From Caballeronia sp. dw_276 (lineage in GTDB: Bacteria > Pseudomonadota > Gammaproteobacteria > Burkholderiales > Burkholderiaceae): a stretch of DNA of 64,000 nt. The stretch lies in the NCBI RefSeq assembly GCF_018449635.1, contig NZ_JAAVUV010000004.1:248001-312000 (forward strand), written 5' to 3'. The translations under genes were made by a program, and so were the position numbers. The stretch's first letter is position 1. The number at the start of each line of letters is the position of its first letter. The notes beneath the pieces were generated by a model. It ran no database searches. It was not told the DNA's origin and worked only from the letters and a program-made list of their open reading frames with translations. This document shows, piece by piece, positions 28,131 through 37,364 of the stretch.

Positions 28131-29588
28131 TCAGACCGCCATGCACAAATACTTGATCACAAGATAATCATCGATCCCATAACGTGATCCTTCGCGCCCC
28201 AAACCCGATTGCTTGACGCCGCCAAACGGCGCAACTTCATTCGATATCAATCCGGTATTGATGCCGACCATGCCGTATTCGAGCGCTTCGGCCACCCGCC
28301 AGATACGCCCGATATCGCGGCTATAAAAATACGCTGCAAGACCGAACTCGGTATCGTTGGCCATCCCAATGACGTCTTCATCGGATGAAAAACGGAAGAG
28401 CGGCGCGAGCGGACCGAAGGTTTCTTCCTTTGAAACCAGCATGTCCGGCGTCACATCGGCCAGAACCGTCGGTTCAAAGAAACCATGCCCAAGCGCATGG
28501 CGTTTGCCGCCGGACAAAACCCGCGCGCCTTTTTCCACGGCATCGTGAATGTGAGATTCAACCTTCCGCACAGCGGCATCGTTGATCAGCGGTCCGAGCA
28601 GCACGCCGGAATCCACGCCGTTGCCGACCTTCAGCTTTTCGACGGCCGCGCTCAGCTTCGCTGCAAACGCGTCGTACACGCGGTCGTGCACATAAAACCG
28701 GTTCGTACATACGCACGTCTGCCCGCTGTTCCGGTACTTCGATGCCAACGCGCCTTCAACGGCAGCGTCGATATCGGCGTCATCGAACACGATGAACGGC
28801 GCATTGCCGCCCAGTTCCAGCGATACCTTCTTGACCGTCGGCGCGCTTTGCGCCATCAGCAAGCGGCCGACTTGCGTGGACCCCGTGAACGACAACTTGC
28901 GCACGACGGGGTTACTCGTCAACTCTGCCCCAATCGCTTTAGGGTCGCCGGTCACGATGTTCAGCACGCCCTTCGGCACCCCCGCGCGCTCGGCGAGCAC
29001 CGCCATTGCGAACGCCGAGAATGGCGTGGCTTCGGCGGGCTTGACCACGATCGGGCAGCCGGCTGCGAGCGCGGGGCCGACCTTGCGCGTGATCATCGCG
29101 GCGGGGAAATTCCAGGGCGTGATCGCGGCGCACACGCCAATGGGTTCCTTCGTCACCACGATGCGTTTGTCGGCGGCGGGGGAAGCCAGCGTATCGCCTG
29201 AAACGCGTTTGCCTTCTTCCGCGAACCATTCAATGAACGATGCCGCATAACCGATTTCGCCCTTCGCTTCGGCAAGCGGCTTGCCTTGTTCGCGCGTGAG
29301 GATCATCGCGAGGTCGTCGGCGTTTTCGAGCATCAGATCGTACCAGCGGCGCATGATGGCGGCGCGTTCCTTCGCCGTTTTCTTGCGCCACGCGGGCCAC
29401 GCTTTGTTGGCTGCATCGATTGCACGACGTGTTTCCGCAGTCCCCATATTGGGCACGGTGCCGAGGGACTCGCCGGTGGCGGGATCGGTGACTTCAAACG
29501 TGGCGTTGTTGTCGGCGCCTTGCCATTCACCATCGATGAACGCCGCGTGACGCAGCAGCGTTGGATCTTTCAACGCGATCATGCTCAT
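28131..29588 (-). CDS. gabD: Succinate-semialdehyde dehydrogenase
   Basis: A 485-residue aldehyde dehydrogenase. The catalytic Cys is in NSGQTCVC, the general-base Glu in ELGGNAPF and the cofactor region is FTGSTQVG. It oxidises succinate semialdehyde to succinate with NAD(P)+, completing the GABA shunt after the aminotransferase. The start overlaps the gabT stop (ATGA, 29585-29588), so the two are translated together. Strong match in length and motifs to GabD. Confidence 0.96.
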   Translation of the reverse strand: MSMIALKDPTLLRHAAFIDGEWQGADNNATFEVTDPATGESLGTVPNMGTAETRRAIDAANKAWPAWRKKTAKERAAIMRRWYDLMLENADDLAMILTREQGKPLAEAKGEIGYAASFIEWFAEEGKRVSGDTLASPAADKRIVVTKEPIGVCAAITPWNFPAAMITRKVGPALAAGCPIVVKPAEATPFSAFAMAVLAERAGVPKGVLNIVTGDPKAIGAELTSNPVVRKLSFTGSTQVGRLLMAQSAPTVKKVSLELGGNAPFIVFDDADIDAAVEGALASKYRNSGQTCVCTNRFYVHDRVYDAFAAKLSAAVEKLKVGNGVDSGVLLGPLINDAAVRKVESHIHDAVEKGARVLSGGKRHALGHGFFEPTVLADVTPDMLVSKEETFGPLAPLFRFSSDEDVIGMANDTEFGLAAYFYSRDIGRIWRVAEALEYGMVGINTGLISNEVAPFGGVKQSGLGREGSRYGIDDYLVIKYLCMAV

Positions 29589-30880
29589 GCCGTTGCTCCG
29601 ACTTCTTCCGTCAGCACTTCTTCGAGAATTTCGAGGGCTTCATCGAAGACGGCGTCCTGGATCGTCAGCGGAAACAGGAAACGGATCACGTTGCTGTACA
29701 CGCCGCAAATCAGCAGCAACAAGCCGCGTTCAAGCGCGCGTGTCTGAACGCGCTTCGCGAACGCTGCATCGCCTTCGGTCGTCCCCGGCTTGCAGAACTC
29801 GACGGCGATCATGCCGCCCGGGCCGCGAACATCGGCGATCTGGGGTACGTCCGTTTTCAGCTTCGTCAACGTCGACTTCAGCTTGTCGCCAAGACGCGTC
29901 GCGCGCTCACAGAGCTTTTCTTCATCGATGATATCGAGCACCGCATGCGCCGACGCCACCGCCAGCGGGTTCCCCGCATACGTGCCACCGAGCCCGCCGG
30001 GCGCGACCGAATCCATCAGGTCCGCGCGGCCGACAACGCCTGAAAGCGGCATGCCGCCCGCGAGACTCTTGGCGATAGTCATCAGGTCCGGCGTCACGTC
30101 ATAGTGCTGCATGGCGAAGAGCTTGCCGGTGCGCGCGAAGCCGGTCTGGACTTCATCGGCAATGAGCAGGATGCCGTGGGTATCGCAGAGCTTGCGCAGC
30201 GCGCGCACGAATTCTGCCGGCGCCTGATAAAAACCGCCTTCGCCCTGCACCGGTTCGAAGATGATCGCGGCGACCCGCTTCGCTTCAATGTCGGCGGCAA
30301 ACAGATATTCGATGGCCCGAAGCGAGTCCTCGACCGTGACACCGCGCACGGGATTGGGGAACGGCGCGTGATAGATGTCCGATGGGAACGGACCGAAGCC
30401 GATCTTGTACGGCGCGACCTTGCCGGTCAGCGCCATGCCCATGAACGTGCGGCCGTGGAAGCCGCCCGTGAACGCGATCACGCCCGGACGCCCGGTCGCG
30501 GCGCGCGCGATCTTGATGGCGTTTTCGACGGCTTCGGCGCCGGTCGTGAAGAACGCGGCTTTCTTTTCGAAATTGCCGGGCGCACGCGCGATGATCTTCT
30601 CGGCCAGCGACACATACGATTCATACGGCACGATCTGATACGCGGTATGCGTGAAGCGTTCGAGCTGTGCGCGCATGGCCGCAACGATCTTCGGATGCCG
30701 ATGCCCCGTGTTGCACACTGCGATCCCCGCCGCGAAGTCGATAAACCGTCGCCCCTCGACGTCCCACAACTCGGCGTTTGCAGCGCGGTCGGCGTAGAAG
30801 TCGCACATCACTCCAACACCGCGCGGCGTGGCGGCGTCCTTGCGTGCTTTGAGGTCGGCGTTTTTCAGGTTCTGGCTCAC
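29585..30880 (-). CDS. gabT: 4-aminobutyrate aminotransferase
   Basis: A 431-residue class-III aminotransferase. Phosphate binding is in TTGAEAVENAIKIARAATG, the active-site Lys in TIAKSLAGGMPLSG and the cofactor Asp in IADEVQTGF. It converts GABA and 2-oxoglutarate to succinate semialdehyde and glutamate. I chose the GTG at 30880 (residues V/M-SQNLKNADL) because AAGGA lies eight bases upstream; a TTG at 30898 is also in frame. Divergent from the MocR-type regulator gene. Confidence 0.95.
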   Translation of the reverse strand: MSQNLKNADLKARKDAATPRGVGVMCDFYADRAANAELWDVEGRRFIDFAAGIAVCNTGHRHPKIVAAMRAQLERFTHTAYQIVPYESYVSLAEKIIARAPGNFEKKAAFFTTGAEAVENAIKIARAATGRPGVIAFTGGFHGRTFMGMALTGKVAPYKIGFGPFPSDIYHAPFPNPVRGVTVEDSLRAIEYLFAADIEAKRVAAIIFEPVQGEGGFYQAPAEFVRALRKLCDTHGILLIADEVQTGFARTGKLFAMQHYDVTPDLMTIAKSLAGGMPLSGVVGRADLMDSVAPGGLGGTYAGNPLAVASAHAVLDIIDEEKLCERATRLGDKLKSTLTKLKTDVPQIADVRGPGGMIAVEFCKPGTTEGDAAFAKRVQTRALERGLLLLICGVYSNVIRFLFPLTIQDAVFDEALEILEEVLTEEVGATA

Positions 30881-30940
30881 GGCGTGGTTCCTTGGCAAGT
30901 TGTTCGGGTAATAAGCGATGCCATCGACTATAGTAAGATT

Positions 30941-30961
30941 TGGCTCTTTAAATCAGAGCCA
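30941..30961. promoter_or_regulatory. Putative GabR-type operator
   Basis: Inverted repeat TGGCTC (30941-30946) and GAGCCA (30956-30961) in the gabT/regulator divergent intergenic region, followed by a further GAGCCA-like copy at about 30980 near the regulator's ribosome site. MocR/GabR proteins bind such repeated short elements. Confidence 0.55.
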
Positions 30962-30988
30962 TTTCCGTGTTTTTATAGGAGCCAATTC

Positions 30989-32539
30989 GTGCGGGCCACT
31001 TCCCCGATGCGCGCAAGCATGTTGTCCGACTGGCTGGCTCAGCGGATCGAACGCAATGGCGAGCAGCCGATTTATCGGCAATTGCATGGGCTGTTGCAGC
31101 AGGCGATCCTGTCGCGCGAGTTGCCCGCGGGAACCAAGGTGCCGTCGTCGAGGTTGCTCGCAAGCGAGTTGGGACTCGGGCGCAATACCGTTACGCAGGT
31201 CTATGAGCAGCTCGCGCTCGAAGGCTATGTGTGGTCGGCGACGGGGCAAGGGACTTTCGTGGCCGATAGCGCGCCCGATGAGATCGTCGGCAATGACGCA
31301 ATCGTCTCAGGCGTGGAGCCGGACATCGAGCCGCGTGTGCTGTCGCAGCGCGGCACGCGCCTGCTGCAAGGCGCCGGTGTTTCCACGCGGCAGGAGGGCG
31401 CGTTCATGCCGGGTGTGCCGGATGTGTCGCGGTTTCCCGCGGCGGTATGGAGCCGGTTGCAGAGCAAGTACTGGCGGCGGCTGCGGCCCGATCTGCTGAC
31501 CTACGCGCCCGGCGGCGGCTTGCCGAAACTGCGGCAGGTGCTTGCGGATTATTTGCGTACGTCGCGCTCGGTTCGATGCACGCCCGAGCAGATCATCGTG
31601 ACGACGGGGATTCATCAGTCCATCGATCTCGCGGTGCGCCTGCTGACCGATTCCGGCGATGTCATCTGGACCGAGGACCCATGTTATTGGGGCGTTCGCA
31701 GCGTGCTGCAGGTCTCGGGTTTATCGATGAAAGCGATTCCCGTCGACGCCGAAGGCATCAATCCGTCCGCCGATGATCTCGCCGATCCGCCCAAGCTGAT
31801 GCTCGTCACGCCATCGCATCAATACCCGCTCGGCATGGTGATGAGCCTCGCGCGGCGGCGCATGTTGCTGGAGTTCGCGCGGCAAAACGGCTGCTGGATC
31901 ATCGAGGACGATTACGACAGCGAGTTTCGATATGGCAGCCGGCCGCTGGCGTCGCTGCAAGGGCTCGATAAGGACGGTCAGGTGATCTACGTCGGCAGCT
32001 TCGGGAAGACGCTGTTTCCGGGGTTGCGGGTCGGTTATATCGTGGTGCCGGAGGGGTTGTCCGCAAGTTTCGCCACGGCGTCCGCCGAGTTGTATCGCGA
32101 GGGGCAGTTGCTGCAGCAGGCGGTGCTGGCGGAGTTCATCGCGGAAGGGCATTTCACGTCGCATATCCGGCGCATGCGCGGGGTCTACGGCCAACGCCGC
32201 CAGATCGTGTTGGATACGATCAGAAAGCGCTACGGCGATACGTTGCAAATCGAAGGAGGCGATGCGGGCTTGCATCTGGTGCTTCGGCTGCCCGACGGCG
32301 TGGATGACCGGCAAGTGGCAAAAGCCGCGCTCGATGTGAACGTCGTCGTGCGACCGCTGTCAGGGTATTTCTTGCGGCCGGGGAGGGAGGTTTCTGGTTT
32401 GCTGATCGGATATGGCGGCGTGCCGGAAGACGAGATCGAGCCGGCGTTCGACCGGCTGACCGAAGTATTGAGCCGATACGGCGTGCTTCCGTATCAAGGC
32501 TTGCAGGACGTCTCGAACGTATCGCCTCGATCGTCCTGA
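30989..32539 (+). CDS. MocR-family regulator with aminotransferase-like domain (GabR-like)
   Basis: A 516-residue chimeric regulator: an N-terminal GntR-type winged helix (about 15-90; PSSRLLASELGLGRNTVTQVYEQL) and a C-terminal class-I aminotransferase-like domain (about 130-500), whose PLP lysine is in YVGSFGKTLFPGLRVG. GabR binds PLP and GABA and activates gabTD while repressing its own gene. The GTG at 30989 is preceded by AGGAG seven bases away, which decides the start; a far longer in-frame extension runs antisense through gabT and is rejected. Divergent from gabTD. Confidence 0.93.
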   Translation: MRATSPMRASMLSDWLAQRIERNGEQPIYRQLHGLLQQAILSRELPAGTKVPSSRLLASELGLGRNTVTQVYEQLALEGYVWSATGQGTFVADSAPDEIVGNDAIVSGVEPDIEPRVLSQRGTRLLQGAGVSTRQEGAFMPGVPDVSRFPAAVWSRLQSKYWRRLRPDLLTYAPGGGLPKLRQVLADYLRTSRSVRCTPEQIIVTTGIHQSIDLAVRLLTDSGDVIWTEDPCYWGVRSVLQVSGLSMKAIPVDAEGINPSADDLADPPKLMLVTPSHQYPLGMVMSLARRRMLLEFARQNGCWIIEDDYDSEFRYGSRPLASLQGLDKDGQVIYVGSFGKTLFPGLRVGYIVVPEGLSASFATASAELYREGQLLQQAVLAEFIAEGHFTSHIRRMRGVYGQRRQIVLDTIRKRYGDTLQIEGGDAGLHLVLRLPDGVDDRQVAKAALDVNVVVRPLSGYFLRPGREVSGLLIGYGGVPEDEIEPAFDRLTEVLSRYGVLPYQGLQDVSNVSPRSS

Positions 32540-32841
32540 CGTGCGAGGCGGGCGCGCAACGTGTCGATCTGGTCGAGCAGATCGAGTGCCAGCGCTACGC
32601 CTTGCGCATTCAGTTGCAGATCGCGCGTCAGCCGTTGTGCGGTGACGGCGCGTCGCAGTGAGGCGCCACTGAACCGCCATTCCTCGATGCGCGCCCCGCG
32701 AGGCTCGAACGCTCCTTCATTCACCCATAGCGTGAACTGTTCTTCGGACGCGCCAGTGACGCGGCACAGTTCGATCAGTGTGAACTCGACATGTTCCTCG
32801 ACAATATCGCCCTGCAGATAGACCGGATCGCTTTCTTTCAT
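32494..32841 (-). CDS. cbpM: CbpM-like chaperone modulator
   Basis: A 115-residue small helical protein. The FTLIELCRVTGASEEQFTLW start and the RRAVTAQRLTRDL and LALDLLDQIDTLRARL segments fit CbpM, the inhibitor and specificity factor of the DnaJ-like protein CbpA. The start is six bases after the cbpA stop, so they form an operon. Its 3' end overlaps the end of the MocR gene by 46 bases on the opposite strand. Confidence 0.9.
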   Translation of the reverse strand: MKESDPVYLQGDIVEEHVEFTLIELCRVTGASEEQFTLWVNEGAFEPRGARIEEWRFSGASLRRAVTAQRLTRDLQLNAQGVALALDLLDQIDTLRARLARQDDRGDTFETSCKP

Positions 32842-32847
32842 GATGGG

Positions 32848-33777
32848 TCACCCATAAAAATTCGCGCGCGGGTCGAACTCGAACGCCTCGCGCAAGGCGT
32901 TGTAGGCCGCTTTGCGGGCTTCGGTATCAGCCTGGGGCAGAACGATTCCGAGCACGACGTATAGATCGCCGGCCGGGTTTCCAGGGATGCCACGTCCTCG
33001 AAGTCTTAGACGGCGGCCGGCCGCCGAACCGGCCGGGACGGTCATGGTCACCTGACCGGATGGCGTCGGTACGACCACTTCGGCGCCCAATGCCGCTTCC
33101 CACGGCGCCACGGGAAGATCCAGCGTCACATCGCGACCATCGACCCGATATTGCTTGTGTTCCTCGAGCGTGACCTCAAGATACAAATCGCCCGCCGGTG
33201 CATTGCCGGTGCCCGCGCCGCCTTGGCCGGCGAGGCGCAGCCGCTGTCCATCGAGAATGCCTTTCGGGATCGATACATCGAGCGTGCGCGTTTGATAAGT
33301 GACGCGGCCCTGGTCATCGACCGAAGGCATTTGCAACGTGAACGTCCGGTGCGCGCCGTTGTACGTGTCCGCAAGACTGACCGATACCCGCGCGTGATGG
33401 TCTTCGCCACGCCAGTCGAACGACTGGGAGCGCGGCGCATGGCGTTGACGCGCGCCGAAGAGATCGCTGAAGAAATCGTCCGTGTCCTGAGCGCCGCCCG
33501 CTCCGTGGTACTCGAAGCCGTCGCTGACATCCGGGCGCGGGCGAATCTCGTCGCCGTCTTTCAGACCGGTGCCGAGGGCATCGAAGGCGGCGCGCTTCTC
33601 GGGATCTCGCAACACCTGGTAGGCCTCGCCCACCTCCTTGAAACGCGACTCGGCGTCGGCGTCCTTGTTGAGGTCCGGGTGAAACTTGCGTGCGAGCTTG
33701 CGATGAGCGGTCTTGATCTCCGCCTCGGTTGCCGTTCGCGGAACACCCATTACGGCGTAATAGTCCTTGTATTTCAT
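32848..33777 (-). CDS. cbpA: Curved-DNA-binding DnaJ-like co-chaperone
   Basis: A 309-residue J-domain protein. The J domain occupies residues 1-70 with the HPD motif at 33-35; a Gly/Phe-type linker follows (about 75-125) and the C-terminal DnaJ substrate domains end at about 300. There is no zinc-finger domain, as in CbpA. It stimulates DnaK ATPase and can bind curved DNA in the nucleoid. Followed six bases later by its modulator cbpM. Confidence 0.93.
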   Translation of the reverse strand: MKYKDYYAVMGVPRTATEAEIKTAHRKLARKFHPDLNKDADAESRFKEVGEAYQVLRDPEKRAAFDALGTGLKDGDEIRPRPDVSDGFEYHGAGGAQDTDDFFSDLFGARQRHAPRSQSFDWRGEDHHARVSVSLADTYNGAHRTFTLQMPSVDDQGRVTYQTRTLDVSIPKGILDGQRLRLAGQGGAGTGNAPAGDLYLEVTLEEHKQYRVDGRDVTLDLPVAPWEAALGAEVVVPTPSGQVTMTVPAGSAAGRRLRLRGRGIPGNPAGDLYVVLGIVLPQADTEARKAAYNALREAFEFDPRANFYG

Positions 33778-33884
33778 GGTTTAGCCTGTTTCGTCTAATC
33801 GTTAGACCCGCACTGAAGGTGACCTGCGGCCCTCGGCCAAGCTGTCCCACAAATATACAAGCATGTTCCCATGCCGTCGAACGC

Positions 33885-34598
33885 TTACAGAAAAGGCTTC
33901 AGTGTGCCGGCGGCCACGAAGAGGGCGACCGTCTGCTTTACGTGCGCCCGGATGTCGCCACGGATGACATCCAGCTCTTCGCCCATCAGGGCGCGCATAA
34001 GCATGGGCGAGACGATTGCGTCGAGGAGCTGGGTTGCGAGCGCGTGTGCGTGCCGCTTGCTCGCGGCTTGTGCGCGGGCGTCGAGCGCGCGCCCGGAATG
34101 ATCGGCGATCATCGTCGCCACTGCGTCTATTGCGCGCGACCTGCCGGCGTCGCTTGTCAACTTCGCAAGCGATGGAAACCGCGGCGCGTCCGCGACCACC
34201 ATCCTGATCAGTCCGATCACCTCGTCGCTCAGCAATCGCGTGACGAGCGTCTGTGTCACCAGCACCAGACGCTGCTGGAGTTCGGCTGATTGCGGCGCGT
34301 CGAACACCAGACGCAGGCTGCGTTCGCAGTTTCGTTTGACCACTTCTGAAAACAGCGCTTCCTTGCCGCTGTACCGGCTGTAAAGCGTTGCCTTGCCCGC
34401 GCCGGCTGCCTCCGCGATCCGTTCGAGCGAAGCCCCGCCAAAACCATGCTGAAGGAACATGGCCGTAGCGGCATCGAGGATCCGCTCTTCGACGTCGCCC
34501 GCCATTGCATTCGATGGTCGGCCTTTCTTGCGCGAGAAAATTGACCGGATCGGACAAGACAAAGTCTCTGCATCAACACTTTTCGGGATGCGGCTCAC
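33885..34598 (-). CDS. TetR-family regulator of the efflux operon
   Basis: A 237-residue TetR-type repressor. The basic RKKGRPSNA tail precedes the helix-turn-helix domain (GFGGASLERIAEAAGAGKATLYSRYSGKEALF, in pieces, about residues 50-82), followed by a helical ligand-binding domain. The GTG at 34598 has AAGGA about six bases upstream and is preferred to the TTG at 34625 and ATG at 34505. It is divergent from an EmrA-EmrB-NodT-type pump, with a long inverted repeat between them, so it likely represses the pump. Confidence 0.9.
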   Translation of the reverse strand: MSRIPKSVDAETLSCPIRSIFSRKKGRPSNAMAGDVEERILDAATAMFLQHGFGGASLERIAEAAGAGKATLYSRYSGKEALFSEVVKRNCERSLRLVFDAPQSAELQQRLVLVTQTLVTRLLSDEVIGLIRMVVADAPRFPSLAKLTSDAGRSRAIDAVATMIADHSGRALDARAQAASKRHAHALATQLLDAIVSPMLMRALMGEELDVIRGDIRAHVKQTVALFVAAGTLKPFL

Positions 34599-34645
34599 AA
34601 CGGTTCCTTCGGGAATTGCCTGCAAGGATTATCGCAGGCTTTTTT

Positions 34646-34672
34646 AATAGAACGATACCGTTCCGTTCTATT
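34646..34672. promoter_or_regulatory. Putative TetR operator
   Basis: A 27-base palindrome, AATAGAACG (34646-34654) and CGTTCTATT (34664-34672) around a nine-base centre, midway between the TetR start and the efflux operon start. Length and position are as expected for the repressor's operator controlling both transcripts. Confidence 0.75.
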
Positions 34673-34707
34673 GTAGAATGCATCTCAATATTATTTTGGA
34701 GAATGCA

Positions 34708-35832
34708 ATGGCCGGAAGTGAAAGCGAAAACAGCACGCCCTCCGGCGAAGAAAAACCTGATGGAGACCACGCCGGAGAAAAGGGGCAGGACCAGGAATCA
34801 TCGAAGCCGATGAGCCCGGCGCGCAAGCGCATGAACGCGGTCATAGGCGGAGTGGTGCTGCTGATTTGCGTGGCTGCAGGCGTTGCCTACTGGCTGCATA
34901 GCCGACATTACGAAAGCACGGACGACGCCTTCATAGATAGTAATCAGAGCCAGATCGCCTCGCAGGTGAGCGGTCGGGTGGTCGAACTGCTCGTGTCAGA
35001 CAACCAGCATGTCGAGAAAGACCAGCCGCTGCTGCGCATTGACCGGCGCGACTTTGAAGTGAAGCTCGAACAAGCCGAAGCGCAGGAAGCAAACGCTATT
35101 GCACAGGTCGCGCAGGCGCGCGCCGACCTGCTTTACCAGACGGCGAGCCTCGCGCAGCAGACCGCGCAAGTGCGCGTGGCGCAAGCCGACCTGACGCAGG
35201 CGCAGCAGGACCTGACCCGCTTCACGGGAACGGACCCGGCCGCCATCACGCGCCAGCAACTGGAACAAAGCCAGGCGACGACCAAGAGCTCGCTTGCCAA
35301 GCTCGACAGCGCCAAGCAGGCGGTTCAGGCGGGCGAAGCGCAGGTTGCATCGCAGAAAACGAAGATCGATGCCGCGCTGGCTTCCGTGCGACAGAATCAT
35401 GCCGATGTCGACAACGCCAAGCTGCAACTGAGCTATACGGAAGTGCTCGCGCCGCAAGCCGGGAAGGTGACGCGGCGTACTGTGAACCTTGGCAACTACG
35501 TCACGCCCGGGCAGGCACTGGTCGCGGTCGTACCTGATGAAATGTGGGTGACCGCCAACTTCAAGGAAACCCAGCTTGTTCACATGAACGTGGGACAAGC
35601 CGTGGATGTCACCGTCGACGCCTATCCGGACAAGGTCCTTCACGCACACGTAGAGAGTCTGCAACGCGGGACCGGGTCGGTCTTCAGCAGCCTGCCCGCG
35701 GAAAACGCGACGGGTAACTATGTGAAGGTCGTGCAGCGCCTGCCCGTGAAGATCGTCTTCGATGGCGACGACTGGCGCCACCTGCCTCTCGCGCCCGGCC
35801 TCTCGGTCAGCCCGCGCGTGACGGTGCGATAA
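34708..35832 (+). CDS. EmrA-like membrane fusion protein
   Basis: A 374-residue periplasmic adaptor: an N-terminal cytoplasmic tail, a membrane anchor at about 42-62 (VVLLICVAAGVAYW), the ESTDDAFIDSNQSQIASQVSG barrel-sandwich start (in two parts), a long coiled-coil hairpin (about 115-255, Gln/Ala-rich) and a C-terminal beta barrel. It bridges the inner-membrane pump to the outer-membrane factor. The ATG at 34708 has GGAG eight bases upstream. First gene of the tripartite pump operon. Confidence 0.93.
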   Translation: MAGSESENSTPSGEEKPDGDHAGEKGQDQESSKPMSPARKRMNAVIGGVVLLICVAAGVAYWLHSRHYESTDDAFIDSNQSQIASQVSGRVVELLVSDNQHVEKDQPLLRIDRRDFEVKLEQAEAQEANAIAQVAQARADLLYQTASLAQQTAQVRVAQADLTQAQQDLTRFTGTDPAAITRQQLEQSQATTKSSLAKLDSAKQAVQAGEAQVASQKTKIDAALASVRQNHADVDNAKLQLSYTEVLAPQAGKVTRRTVNLGNYVTPGQALVAVVPDEMWVTANFKETQLVHMNVGQAVDVTVDAYPDKVLHAHVESLQRGTGSVFSSLPAENATGNYVKVVQRLPVKIVFDGDDWRHLPLAPGLSVSPRVTVR

Positions 35833-35834
35833 AC

Positions 35835-37364
35835 ATGGCCACGACTCATGTAGCGTTGCCAAGGTCGGCGGCGGGGCCGTTCAACCCGTGGCTGATTGCG
35901 GTCATCGTGTCGATTGCGACCTTCATGGAAGTGCTCGACACCACCATCGCGAACGTGGCGCTCCGGCATATTGCCGGTGGTCTTGGCGCGAGTCTAGACC
36001 AGAGCACGTACATCACGACCAGTTATCTCGTGAGCAACGCGATCGTATTGCCGATCAGCGGCTGGCTTGCGAACGTGATCGGCCGCAAGCGGTTCTACAT
36101 GATCTGCGTGCTGCTGTTCACGGTCAGTTCGGTGGCGTGCGGGTTTGCGACTTCCTTGCCGATGATGATCGTCTTTCGCGTGCTTCAAGGTCTCGGCGGC
36201 GGCGGCCTCGCGCCCGTCGAGCAAAGCATCTTCGCCGATACCTTCACGCCCGAAAAACGCGCGATGGCGTTCGCGCTATACGGCTTCACGGTCGTGACGG
36301 CGCCCGCTATTGGACCGATGCTGGGCGGCTGGATCACCGAGAACTATTCGTGGCACTGGGTGTTCCTGATCAACCTGCCCGTTGGCATCGTGTCGCTTGT
36401 TTTGACGTGGATGTTCGTGAGCGACAGCAAGCTCGTGCAGCAGGAACGGCGCGCGCTGCTCGACAAAGGGCTGCGCATCGACTATCTCGGGTTCTTCCTG
36501 GTTGCGGTCGGTTTTGGCTGCCTGCAGATCGTGCTCGACAAGTTCGAGCGCGAGGACGGGTTTTCGTCGAACTTCATTTGCTCCTTCACCGTGGTTGCTT
36601 GCGTTGCGCTGATTGCGCTGGTCATTCGCGAGCTGACCGTCGCGCAGCCGATCGTGAACCTGCGGCTGTTCAAGTCGCGCGCGTTCGCCATCAGTTGCAG
36701 CGTGATGTTCGCGTTCGGTTTCATCATCAACAGCACGACGCAGATCCTGCCGCAATTCACGCAGGAACTGCTGGGCTACGACGCAACCAACGCGGGCCTC
36801 ACGCTCGGACTTGGCGGCCTCGTCACGCTGTTCATCATGCCGATAGCCGGCGTGGTGACCGGCCGCGTTTTCCAGCCCAAGTGGCTCGTGATGATGTCGC
36901 TCGCGGGCACCGGAGTCGCGTTGCTTCATACCGCCGGACTCAACCTGAACATCGGGTTCTGGGATGTTTCGTTGTCGCGGCTTTATCAGGTCATCTGGCT
37001 GCCCTTCCTCTTCATTCCGCTTTCGACCGTGCAGTTCATCGGCATTCCGCCGAAAGAAAACAACAACGCGTCAGCGCTCATCAACATGATGCGCAATCTC
37101 GGCGGCAGTTTCGGGGTGTCGCTGGTGACCACGCAGCTTGCGTGGCGGGACCAGTTTCACCATGCGCGGCTCGCCGAGCACATCACGCCATACAACGGCT
37201 TTGTCAATTCGCTCGGATCGATCGCAAGCAGAGTCGAGCAGCAGGCGTCCGTCTTGAGTTACCTCGATGTGTTCATCATGCTGGGCGTCATCTCGCTCGT
37301 GCTGTGTCCCATCTGTTTGTTGTTGCCGAAGCTGCCGAAGGGGGCACAGGTCAATGCGCATTGA
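35835..37364 (+). CDS. EmrB/QacA-type DHA2 efflux transporter
   Basis: A 509-residue fourteen-segment major facilitator of the DHA2 family. MEVLDTTIANVALRHIAGGL in segment 1 is motif C/D-like, GWLANVIGRKRFYM is motif A, and GLGGGGLAPVEQSIF lies in segment 4. It exports drugs or toxic acids with proton antiport. It starts two bases after the adaptor gene and overlaps the outer-membrane factor gene by eleven bases, so all three are coupled. Confidence 0.94.
   Translation: MATTHVALPRSAAGPFNPWLIAVIVSIATFMEVLDTTIANVALRHIAGGLGASLDQSTYITTSYLVSNAIVLPISGWLANVIGRKRFYMICVLLFTVSSVACGFATSLPMMIVFRVLQGLGGGGLAPVEQSIFADTFTPEKRAMAFALYGFTVVTAPAIGPMLGGWITENYSWHWVFLINLPVGIVSLVLTWMFVSDSKLVQQERRALLDKGLRIDYLGFFLVAVGFGCLQIVLDKFEREDGFSSNFICSFTVVACVALIALVIRELTVAQPIVNLRLFKSRAFAISCSVMFAFGFIINSTTQILPQFTQELLGYDATNAGLTLGLGGLVTLFIMPIAGVVTGRVFQPKWLVMMSLAGTGVALLHTAGLNLNIGFWDVSLSRLYQVIWLPFLFIPLSTVQFIGIPPKENNNASALINMMRNLGGSFGVSLVTTQLAWRDQFHHARLAEHITPYNGFVNSLGSIASRVEQQASVLSYLDVFIMLGVISLVLCPICLLLPKLPKGAQVNAH

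Noticed and set aside
30104..30988. Long in-frame N-terminal extension of the MocR gene (would give 811 residues)
   Set aside because: It runs antisense through gabT, has no protein-like conservation, and a proper GTG start with AGGAG lies at 30989.
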